A DNA stretch of 64,000 nt, taken from Aeromicrobium marinum DSM 15272. Lineage in GTDB: Bacteria > Actinomycetota > Actinomycetes > Propionibacteriales > Nocardioidaceae. Position 1 is the stretch's first letter, and every line of letters begins with the position of its first letter. The DNA lies in the NCBI RefSeq assembly GCF_000160775.2, contig NZ_CM001024.1:2949096-3013095 (forward strand), read 5' to 3'. A model generated the notes under the pieces. It saw only the letters and a list, made by a program, of their open reading frames with translations. It did no database searches and was not told where the DNA came from. Both the position numbers and the translations under genes were made by a program. Shown here in pieces: positions 1 through 7,385 of this stretch.

Positions 1-438
1 CGCGCCGCCGCAGGCGCTGGCGGCGGGGTCTTCGTGTCGACGGCCTCGGCCGCCGGACTGCTCACCCAGCTGGGGTCACCGACCTACGCCACCACCAAGC
101 ACGCGGCGGTCGGGTTCGCCGAGTGGCTGGCCGCCACCTACGGCGACCGGGGGGTGCAGGTCTGCTGCCTCTGCCCCATGGGGGTCCGCACCGACATGCT
201 GTCCGAGGGCGCCACGAGCGCCGACGGCGACGCCGGCCTCGGCATGCGGGCCGTCACGACGGCCGGTCGGGTGCTGAGCCCGCTCGAGGTCGCCGACACG
301 CTGCTCGACGCGGTGGCCGCGGGCCGGTTCCTGGCGCTGCCCCACCCCGAGGTGGGCGACATGCTGGCGCGCAAGGCCGCGGACCACGACCACTGGATCA
401 GCGGCATGCAACGGTTCCGCGGCTCGCTCGAACCCTGA
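1..438 (+). CDS. SDR family oxidoreductase, C-terminal part (5' end outside window)
   Basis: The frame is open from base 1, so this is the C-terminal ~145 residues of a longer protein. The visible part has the catalytic core of classical short-chain dehydrogenases: a serine-rich strand (VFVSTASAAG), then the YxxxK signature in PTYATTKHA, with Tyr and Lys as catalytic pair. The following VQVCCLCPMGVRTDM matches the PG/PxxVxT segment that closes over the nicotinamide. The N-terminal GxxxGxG Rossmann motif would lie upstream. The GTG at 34 is an internal valine, not the start, because homology continues to base 1. The enzyme is probably an NAD(P)-dependent alcohol/ketone oxidoreductase; the substrate cannot be read from this fragment. 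Confidence 0.85.
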   Translation, partial: RAAAGAGGGVFVSTASAAGLLTQLGSPTYATTKHAAVGFAEWLAATYGDRGVQVCCLCPMGVRTDMLSEGATSADGDAGLGMRAVTTAGRVLSPLEVADTLLDAVAAGRFLALPHPEVGDMLARKAADHDHWISGMQRFRGSLEP

Positions 439-477
439 GCAGGACCGAGGCCCAGGGTCCGAGCGGCCGCGAGCCGG

Positions 478-2547
478 TCAGGTGCCGATCGGGCGCCCGT
501 TGGTCTGCCACACCGCGACGACCGACGGACGGGGCAGTGCGCCGTTGCCGTCGGGCCAGAACGACGCCCGGTTCTCGTAGCTGGCGCCGTTGCGCTCACC
601 CGGGTGCTGCACGCAGACCATGACGCGCTCCCGCTGGATCACCGGTCCGCAGGTCTCGGCCCCCACCGGGACGGTGAGGAACTGCGTGACCCGGCCGCGG
701 TCGCTGCCCTCGACGGCCACACCGAACAGGCCGTCGTTGGACCCCAGCGCGTTGCCGTCGGTCGAGATCCACAGGTTGCCGCGCGGGTCGAAGGCGATGT
801 TGTCGGGGCACGAGATCGGCGAGACATCGGTCTTGGGGTAGCCGCCGAAGTAGGTGCTGGGATCGGCCGGGTCCCCGCACACCAGCAGCAGGTTCCAGCC
901 GAAGGTGGTGGCTCCGGCGTCGTTGCTCGACTCCGTCAGCTCCAGCACGTGGCCGTGGCGGTTGACCGCCCGCGGGTTGGCCTCGTCGGCGGCCGCCTGA
1001 CCGGCCGCCCCCCGGTTGCTGTTGTTGGTGAGCGCGACGTACACCTTGCCCGTCTGCGGGCTCGGTTCGACGTCCTCGGGACGGTCCATCTTGGTGGCGC
1101 CCATCAGGTCGGCCGCCTGCCGCGTGAACAGCAGGACCTCGGTCGCGTCCATGCCGGGAACGAAGGACTCGGTCCCGCTGACGAGCGGGATCCACTCGCC
1201 GGAGCCGTCGAAGCGGCCGTCGGCGGGGAGCCGGCCCGACCCGTCGATCTCGTTCGCGGGCGAGTTGCCGCTGAACCGGGCGACGTACAGCGTGCCGTGG
1301 TCGAGCAGGTCGGCGTTGGCCGCCTTGGCCGCCCGGGTCGGGCCCTTGCTGAACGTGTCGCGCGTGACGAACTTGTAGAGGTAGTCGAACCGCTCGTCGT
1401 CGCCCATGTAGAGAGCCACCCGGCGGTCGCGGGTGAGCTGCGCGGTGGCGGCCTCGTGCTTGAACCGGCCCAGCGCGGTGCGCTTCTTGGGCGTCGCGGT
1501 GGGATCGAACGGGTCGACCTCGACGATCCAGCCGAACCGGTTGGCCTCGTTGGGCTCCTGGGCGAGGTCGAAGCGGCTGTCGAACCGCTCCCACTGGCGT
1601 TCGGTCGTGCCGCCGGGGAACCCGTAGCGGGCCAGTCGCGCGCGGACCGTCGGATCGGTGACGGAGTTCGCGTTGGCGAAGTACTGGTTGAAGTTCTCCT
1701 CGGCCGTCAGCCAGGTGCCCCACGGGGTGATGCCGCCCGCGCAGTTGTTCAGTGTGCCGAGCACGGTCGTGCCGTCCGGGTCGGCCGACGTGCGCACCAG
1801 CGGGTGGCCGGCAACGGGACCGGTGAGCTCGAACTCCGACGACGTGTGCAGGCGGCGGTTGAGCGGGTGGCCGACGATCGGCGTCAGGGCGCCGCTGCCG
1901 CGGGTGTCGCTCACCGCCACGACCGTGAGGCCGTGGGCCGCCCACGACGTCTCGACCTGCTCGCGGGTGGGGTCGGCCGACGAGTAGCCGGGGTACATCA
2001 GGGTCTCGCTCGTGTACTCGTGGTTGACGACCAGGACGTGCACGCCGCGCTCCACCTCCAGGATGTCGAGGTGGTCGCAGTTGAACCCGAACTGCCGCTG
2101 CTGGGCGGCTGCGGTCTGGTTCGCGGGGTCGAACGCCGGGCTGTCGGCGAACAACGGGTCGCCCCACCGGATCACGACCTGCTGGGAGTAGCCGGGCGGC
2201 ACGGTCACCATGTCGGCGGTGTTGGGCTGCACGGGGGTGTACTTCAGCCCGAACGGACCCGGCGCCACCCCGGTCGACAGGCCGGCCGCCGCAGCCGGTG
2301 AGGCGAGGGCGGAGGTGCCGAGGCCGGCCACCCCGAGGACGGTCCCGGCTCGCAGCAACCCACGGCGGCTCAGAGCCGACTGCACGACCTCGGCGAACGT
2401 CACGTTGTCGGAGGTGTTGGGGGCGTCGTGGGCGCAGGCGTCGCCGCACCGGTACCGGCAGGTGAGGGCCGAGCGTCGGGTGGAGCACGGGGAGACGGCG
2501 GGGGAGTCCGCCATCGGGAGCAGGGGTCGTTCGGGGGTGATGGTCAT
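478..2547 (-). CDS. PhoX family (DUF839) alkaline phosphatase, Tat-exported
   Basis: A 689-residue protein of the PhoX/DUF839 family, extracytoplasmic phosphatases that use calcium and iron. A twin-arginine signal is visible: SRRGLLRAG around residues 60-67, a hydrophobic stretch, then an Ala-rich cleavage region near 85-89. Ahead of it is a Cys-rich segment (CRYRCGDAC, residues 30-38) followed by APNTSDN, which I associate with actinobacterial members. Family segments visible include NHEYTSE, NNCAGGITPWGTWLTAEEN, GWIVEVDPFDP, KHEAAT and SCPDNIAFDPRGNLW. The ATG at 2547 is preceded by GAAGGGA. No phosphate-regulon neighbour is present, so the physiological link to phosphate starvation rests on the family only. 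Confidence 0.9.
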   Translation of the reverse strand: MTITPERPLLPMADSPAVSPCSTRRSALTCRYRCGDACAHDAPNTSDNVTFAEVVQSALSRRGLLRAGTVLGVAGLGTSALASPAAAAGLSTGVAPGPFGLKYTPVQPNTADMVTVPPGYSQQVVIRWGDPLFADSPAFDPANQTAAAQQRQFGFNCDHLDILEVERGVHVLVVNHEYTSETLMYPGYSSADPTREQVETSWAAHGLTVVAVSDTRGSGALTPIVGHPLNRRLHTSSEFELTGPVAGHPLVRTSADPDGTTVLGTLNNCAGGITPWGTWLTAEENFNQYFANANSVTDPTVRARLARYGFPGGTTERQWERFDSRFDLAQEPNEANRFGWIVEVDPFDPTATPKKRTALGRFKHEAATAQLTRDRRVALYMGDDERFDYLYKFVTRDTFSKGPTRAAKAANADLLDHGTLYVARFSGNSPANEIDGSGRLPADGRFDGSGEWIPLVSGTESFVPGMDATEVLLFTRQAADLMGATKMDRPEDVEPSPQTGKVYVALTNNSNRGAAGQAAADEANPRAVNRHGHVLELTESSNDAGATTFGWNLLLVCGDPADPSTYFGGYPKTDVSPISCPDNIAFDPRGNLWISTDGNALGSNDGLFGVAVEGSDRGRVTQFLTVPVGAETCGPVIQRERVMVCVQHPGERNGASYENRASFWPDGNGALPRPSVVAVWQTNGRPIGT

Positions 2548-2671
2548 GGGCAGGTCCCTTCGTCACGAATGGCGGGGATCGCCCGACCCCCGTGGGCCGA
2601 CGCTAGGGACCCGGCCTGTCGTGCACGGGGACGTGACATGAACGATCGGTGACGCTGCCCGATCGAGGGGC

Positions 2672-3355
2672 TCAGCGACGGTGCACGGCCTCCCGCACGA
2701 TCTGGGCCATGCCGGCGTAGCCAGCGTCGTTCGGGTGGAAGTGGTCGGCCGACAGCTTGCCGCGCCAGTTCCTCGTGCGGGGATCGCGGAACTCCGCCCG
2801 CACCAGCCCGCGGCGGCGGACCGCCTCGTCGACCTGGTCGTTGAACCGCACGGCGGACGACTGTCCTCCGGGCTGGTTGCCCATCACGGTGCCCGGGGGG
2901 AGCCGCTCCAGCAGGTCGGCGAGGGCCTCGGGCAGGACCGCCCGTCCGGTGCGGCTCATCAGGTCGTTGCTGCCGATCACGACGGTCACGAGGTCGGGGG
3001 CCTCGCCCAGCGAGTCCATCGCCGGCAGCTGTCGGTCCAGCACGTCGGGCACCCGCGCGCCGTAGAACGACAGGTTCACCATCCGGTGGTCGGGCAGGTG
3101 GTCGGCGAGCTGACCCGCCCACCCGCGGTGCGGCCGGCTGGCGCCGATGCCCTGGGCCATCGAGTCGCCGAGCACCACCCAGAGCGGGCCGTCCGCGGCG
3201 ACCGCGGCGAGATTGTGCCGCCGCCACTGCTCGGCGTAGGGCTCGACCTGGCGCTGCACCGACCGCACGCCACGCGACAGGGCGCTGGCGACCCGGACGA
3301 CCGGTCCCGCAGGCCGCCCGCTGAGGTTGGTGTAGTCGAAGGACGTCTCGCTCAC
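2672..3355 (-). CDS. SGNH/GDSL-type esterase
   Basis: A 227-residue cytoplasmic-looking SGNH hydrolase. All four blocks are visible: block I GDSM (nucleophile Ser65), Gly block SFYGA near 96-100, Asn block GSND (Asn130) and block V DHFHPND (Asp204, His207). The reading frame stays open to 3505, but a start there would run into the divergently transcribed methionine aminopeptidase gene and adds residues unlike the family. I therefore chose GTG at 3355 (VSETSFDYTN). Substrate unknown; family members hydrolyse short acyl esters or deacetylate sugars. It is divergent from map, with only about 65 bases between them. Confidence 0.85.
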   Translation of the reverse strand: MSETSFDYTNLSGRPAGPVVRVASALSRGVRSVQRQVEPYAEQWRRHNLAAVAADGPLWVVLGDSMAQGIGASRPHRGWAGQLADHLPDHRMVNLSFYGARVPDVLDRQLPAMDSLGEAPDLVTVVIGSNDLMSRTGRAVLPEALADLLERLPPGTVMGNQPGGQSSAVRFNDQVDEAVRRRGLVRAEFRDPRTRNWRGKLSADHFHPNDAGYAGMAQIVREAVHRR

Positions 3356-3411
3356 GCCGTCAGTGAAGCAGGTGGGGCCACGCCGGACCCGCGTCGACGG
3401 GGCGGCCCGAC

Positions 3412-3417
3412 TAGGCT
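3412..3417 (+). promoter_or_regulatory. -10 hexamer of leaderless promoter for map
   Basis: TAGGCT lies exactly six bases before ATG 3424. A -10 element at that distance places the transcription start at or next to the A of the start codon, so map is probably translated from a leaderless mRNA. A GGAG is present, but it abuts the start codon and could not act as a Shine-Dalgarno site. Confidence 0.55.
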
Positions 3418-3423
3418 GGAGTG

Positions 3424-4194
3424 ATGGCGATCGAGCTCCTGACCCCGGCACAGATCGACGAGATGCGTCCGGCCGGACGGTTCGTCGCGGAGGTGCTGAC
3501 CGCACTGCGCGAGGCGGCCGACGTGGGGGTCAACCTGCTGGAGCTCGATGCTCTGGCGCACGAGATGATCCGCGCCCGCGGTGCTGAGTCCTGCTACATC
3601 GACTACCACCCGTCATTCGGCGCGAGCCCGTTCGGCAAGGTCCTGTGCACGTCGGTCAACGACGCGGTGCTGCACGGCCTGCCCCACGACTACGCCCTGC
3701 GCGACGGCGACCTGGTGAGCTTCGACTTCGCGGTCTCGGTCGACGGCTGGGTCAGCGACTCCGCCCTGAGCGTCATCGTCGGTACTCCTCGTGAGGAGGA
3801 CCAGCGCCTCATCGACATCACCACCGAGGCACTGGGAGCGGGCATCGCCCAGGCGCGCGCCGGCAACAAGGTCGGCGACATCGGCCGTGCCGTCGGCGAC
3901 GTCGGCCGGGCCCACGGGCTCAAGGTCAACACCCAGTTCGGCGGTCACGGCGTCGGTCGGACCATGCACGGCGAGCCGCACATCCCCAACGACGGCCGTC
4001 CGGGCCGCGGCTTCCCGCTCAAGCCGGGTCTGGTCATCGCGATCGAGCCGTGGTTCCTGCACACCACCGACGAGATCGTCATGGATCCCGACGGGTGGAC
4101 CATCCGCAGCGCCGACGGTTCGCGCGGCGCCCACATGGAGCACACGATCGCGATCACCGACGGTGACCCGATCGTCTTCACCGCCCGCGACTGA
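3424..4194 (+). CDS. map: Type I methionine aminopeptidase
   Basis: This enzyme removes the initiator methionine from nascent proteins. The 256-residue length and the metal ligands fit type I MAPs: the substrate-binding His in AVLHGLP, two Asp ligands in SFDFAVSVDGWVSD, the His in GGHGVGRTMHGEPH, a Glu in AIEPW and the final Glu in HMEHTIAI. There is no N-terminal SH3-binding zinc-finger extension, so it is the short form. GTG 3421 and ATG 3424 are adjacent; I prefer ATG because the -10 hexamer sits six bases before it. The gene is monocistronic and divergent from the esterase. Actinobacteria often carry more than one MAP; whether this is the essential copy cannot be judged here. Confidence 0.93.
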   Translation: MAIELLTPAQIDEMRPAGRFVAEVLTALREAADVGVNLLELDALAHEMIRARGAESCYIDYHPSFGASPFGKVLCTSVNDAVLHGLPHDYALRDGDLVSFDFAVSVDGWVSDSALSVIVGTPREEDQRLIDITTEALGAGIAQARAGNKVGDIGRAVGDVGRAHGLKVNTQFGGHGVGRTMHGEPHIPNDGRPGRGFPLKPGLVIAIEPWFLHTTDEIVMDPDGWTIRSADGSRGAHMEHTIAITDGDPIVFTARD

Positions 4195-4244
4195 GCCTTT
4201 CGGCCCTTACTCTGGTCCCGTCGGAGTGTTGAGGGAGATCGGTC

Positions 4245-7200
4245 ATGACGCGGTACGGAGTCGCGCGGTGGGTTGCCGTCGTGCTGGTGGCACCTGTCCT
4301 GGTGGTGACGCCTGCTGCCGGGGTGGAGGCCCCGCCAGAGCCCCCGTCGCTGACCAGCTTGCCGGACGGAAGCCTGGACTACGCGGCGCCCCAGCTGGCC
4401 GATGAGCCGACCACGACCGTCGTCGGTGAGCTCGAGGTCGCCATCGTCGAACCGTCGCCGGGTGAGCCCGGCGGTGCCGCCTACGCGATCGACTCCGGCG
4501 ACGGACTGATCCCACTGGACATCGAGCTGCCCGAAGGCACCGCGTCGGGCGCAGAGGTGACCGCCGAGCTGGTCGAGTCGCCCGAGCTCGAGAGCGCACG
4601 GGCCGGCCGGCCCGCGGGAGAGGTCGAGGTGGCCAGCGCGACCGTCGAATCCCGCGTCGCGGCGGCTGCGACTCCGGCCGCCAAGCGTGCGTACGTGGCG
4701 ATCTCGACCCAGGGGTCGGAGCCGACCAATGGTGCGGTGGAGGCGGCGGTCGACGAGACGATGGGCTGGTGGCTCGACGAGGGGGACGGTGCGATCACGA
4801 CCTTCACCCGACCGGTCGCGACGCAGACCTTCTCGGAGGCGTGCTCGACCGGCAACTGGCCGGCCACGGTCAGCGCTGCATCGGCGTTGTTCCCCCAGGT
4901 CAACTTCGGCAACGGGTCCGGCAACCACCTGATCATCGTCGGCGCCAACTGCGGTGGTACCGGTCTCGGGCGGTTCGGCGACTCCCTCGACGACGGTGGC
5001 TGGACCATCGCCACGTGGAGCGCGTCGGTCGGCGTGCTGACGATGATCCACGAGGTGGGTCACAACGTCGGGCTCGAGCATGCGGGCATCACCGGCTGCA
5101 CCGGCTGCAACGCCGAGTACGGCAACGTCTTCAGCGTCATGGGTCTGGGACTGTCCTTCAACTTCAACGGCAATCCGGTCTTTTTCACCGAGCCGGCGCT
5201 CGGCTCGGCCTACCGTGAGCAGCTCGAGGTCGACGGTCCCGGCGAGATCAGCGCCTGGCAACGATCTGGTTCGGCCGAGGCCACGGTGGTCCTGTCGCCT
5301 CGAGCGGGCGAGACCGGCACCCGAGGCGTGCAGGTCGCCGCTGCGGGGGACGTGACCTACTGGGTCGACTACCGCGACGGGACCGGCCGCGACGAGGGCA
5401 CCTTCTACGACACGTCGTTCAACTTCAGCTCGTGGGGCGGCATGACGTTCGACGCGGGCGTGACGATCGTGCGGCAGGCCGTGCCCCGCGGCGAGACCAC
5501 CCTGCGGCCCGACGGGAACTCCGCCGAGTGGCAGGCCGGCCAGACGTTCGACGACGGCACGGTCCGGATCGAGGTCCAATCCATCGGCGGAGGGACCGCC
5601 ACCGTCCGTGTCCACGACGTGGTGGCTCTGGGCGCGCCGGACACGACGGCTCCGGTGGTGGCGTTCTCGAGTCCGCCGACGTCGGTGGTGCAGGGGTCGA
5701 GTCCGGTGTTCGCGTTCACGGTCGATGACGCCGGGGCTGAGAAGGAGTGCCGGGTGGATCTGGGTCCGTGGGGCAACTGCACGGCCGCGTTGAGTCACAC
5801 CGTCAACACGTCTGCTCTGTCGGTGGGTGCGCACTCGGTGTCGGTGCGCGCGACCGATGGTGCGGGGAACGTGGGGTCGGCGACGGCGAACTTCCAGGTG
5901 ACGGCGGTGCCGGACACGACGGCTCCGGTGGTGGCGTTCACGAATCCGCCGACCACGGCGGTGCAGGGGTCGAGTCCGGTGTTCGCGTTCACCGTGGATG
6001 ACGGGTCGGCGGTGAAGCAGTGTCGGGTCGATCTGGGTCCGTGGGGTAGCTGCACGGCTGCGTTGAGTCACACGGTGAACACGTCGGGGTTGTTGGTGGG
6101 TGCGCACTCGGTGTCGGTGCGCGCGACGGACGGTGCGGGGAATGTGGGGTCGGCGACGGCGAACTTCCAGGTGACGGCGGTGCCGGACACGACGGCTCCG
6201 GTGGTGGCGTTCACGAATCCGCCGACGTCGGTGGTGCAGGGGTCGAGTCCGGTGTTCGCGTTCACGGTCGATGACGGGTCGGCGGTGAAGCAGTGCCGGG
6301 TCGATCTGGGTCCGTGGGGCAGCTGCACGGCTGCGTTGAGTCACACGGTGAACACGTCTGCTCTGTCGGTGGGTGCGCACTCGGTGTCGGTGCGCGCGAC
6401 GGACGGTGCGGGGAATGTGGGGTCGGCGACGGCGAACTTCCAGGTGACGGCGGTGCCGGACACGACGGCTCCGGTGGTGGCGTTCTCGAACCCGCCGACG
6501 TCGGTGGTGCAGGGGTCGAGTCCGGTGTTCGCGTTCACGGTCGATGACGCCGGGGCTGAGAAGGAGTGTCGGGTCGACAACGGGGCCTGGACGGCCTGCA
6601 CGGCTGCGTTGAGTCACACGGTGAACACGTCTGCTCTGTCGGTGGGTGCGCACTCGGTGTCGGTGCGCGCGACGGACGCAGCCCTGAACGTGGGCAGTGC
6701 GACGGCGAACTTCCAGGTGACGGCGGTGCCGGACGCACCGTCCTTCACCGACGTCTCCGGCAACCACATCTTCCGCACCGAGATCCTCTGGCTGGCGTCC
6801 ACCGGCATCACCACGGGCTACGACAACGGCAACGGGACGAAGCGGTTCGAGCCGTCGGCGCCGGTGCTGCGGGAGCAGATGGCGGCGTTCCTGTACCGAT
6901 TCGAGACGATGCGCAACGGTGAGCCGGTGGTCGACCTGCCGGCGACCTCACCGTTCACCGACGTGCCGACCACCCACGTCTTCTACAAGCAGATGGTGTG
7001 GCTGAGTGAGCAGGGCATCACCACCGGCTACGACAACGGCAACGGGACGAAGCGGTTCGAGCCGTCGGCGCCGGTGCTGCGGGAGCAGATGGCGGCCTTC
7101 CTGTACCGCTTCGACGAGCAGGGCTACGAGGACTCCGACGGTGCGACCTTCGCCGACGTGTCGCCGGCATTCGTGTTCTTCGACGAGATCGAGTGGTTGG

Positions 7201-7319
7201 CGTCCACCGGCATCACCACCGGCTACACCGATGGCGGCGTCGTCACCTTCCGCGGCGGACAGCCGGTGCTGCGCGAGCAGATGGCGGCGTTCCTGTACCG
7301 CTACGACCGCTTGCCGTAG
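4245..7319 (+). CDS. Secreted metzincin-type metalloprotease with four Ig-like repeats and three SLH modules
   Basis: A 1024-residue surface protein. Residues 1-25 form a Sec signal peptide, followed by an acidic pro-region-like segment to about 150. The catalytic domain has HEVGHNVGLEH at 269-279 (zinc ligands His269, His273, His279; catalytic Glu270) and a Met-turn (SVMG, Met299), the metzincin combination. Residues 465-828 are four Ig-like repeats of 91 residues each, beginning PDTTAPVVAF and containing CRVD...C, suggesting one disulfide per repeat. Residues 832-1024 are three S-layer-homology modules with TGITTGY and PVLREQMAAFLYR signatures, likely binding the wall polymer. RBS GAGGGAG lies seven bases before the ATG, with a possible -10 TACTCT near 4209. 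The next gene is a repeat-less paralogue. Substrate unknown. Confidence 0.85.
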   Translation: MTRYGVARWVAVVLVAPVLVVTPAAGVEAPPEPPSLTSLPDGSLDYAAPQLADEPTTTVVGELEVAIVEPSPGEPGGAAYAIDSGDGLIPLDIELPEGTASGAEVTAELVESPELESARAGRPAGEVEVASATVESRVAAAATPAAKRAYVAISTQGSEPTNGAVEAAVDETMGWWLDEGDGAITTFTRPVATQTFSEACSTGNWPATVSAASALFPQVNFGNGSGNHLIIVGANCGGTGLGRFGDSLDDGGWTIATWSASVGVLTMIHEVGHNVGLEHAGITGCTGCNAEYGNVFSVMGLGLSFNFNGNPVFFTEPALGSAYREQLEVDGPGEISAWQRSGSAEATVVLSPRAGETGTRGVQVAAAGDVTYWVDYRDGTGRDEGTFYDTSFNFSSWGGMTFDAGVTIVRQAVPRGETTLRPDGNSAEWQAGQTFDDGTVRIEVQSIGGGTATVRVHDVVALGAPDTTAPVVAFSSPPTSVVQGSSPVFAFTVDDAGAEKECRVDLGPWGNCTAALSHTVNTSALSVGAHSVSVRATDGAGNVGSATANFQVTAVPDTTAPVVAFTNPPTTAVQGSSPVFAFTVDDGSAVKQCRVDLGPWGSCTAALSHTVNTSGLLVGAHSVSVRATDGAGNVGSATANFQVTAVPDTTAPVVAFTNPPTSVVQGSSPVFAFTVDDGSAVKQCRVDLGPWGSCTAALSHTVNTSALSVGAHSVSVRATDGAGNVGSATANFQVTAVPDTTAPVVAFSNPPTSVVQGSSPVFAFTVDDAGAEKECRVDNGAWTACTAALSHTVNTSALSVGAHSVSVRATDAALNVGSATANFQVTAVPDAPSFTDVSGNHIFRTEILWLASTGITTGYDNGNGTKRFEPSAPVLREQMAAFLYRFETMRNGEPVVDLPATSPFTDVPTTHVFYKQMVWLSEQGITTGYDNGNGTKRFEPSAPVLREQMAAFLYRFDEQGYEDSDGATFADVSPAFVFFDEIEWLASTGITTGYTDGGVVTFRGGQPVLREQMAAFLYRYDRLP
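5638..6729 (+). repeat. Four tandem 273-bp in-frame repeats (Ig-like domains)
   Basis: Units start at 5638, 5911, 6184 and 6457, exactly 273 bases (91 codons) apart, and are nearly identical at the DNA level, synonymous positions included. Small block differences shuffle between units: DDAGAEKE in units 1 and 4 against DDGSAVKQ in 2 and 3; SALSVG in 1, 3 and 4 against SGLLVG in 2. This implies recent duplication or ongoing gene conversion. Copy number may vary between strains, and the region is prone to assembly collapse. Confidence 0.95.
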
Positions 7320-7385
7320 CGACCGGCCACCGAGCGGCGGGACCACGCTCGGCCTACGATTCGACCCATCTGGGAGAGGGAGTCC

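Noticed and set aside
2626..2643. PHO-box-like GTTCATG-N4-GTCCCCG upstream of the PhoX-like gene
   Set aside because: Only a partial match to the GTTCACC direct repeat, no second clear copy and no PhoP context; TAGCGT at 2600-2605 (minus strand) could be a -10, but no -35 is evident.
3945..6767. 940-residue open frame on the minus strand opposite the first protease
   Set aside because: It is an Arg/His-rich, repetitive shadow of the Ig-repeat gene in high-GC DNA; the plus frame has a signal peptide, zinc motif and SLH modules.
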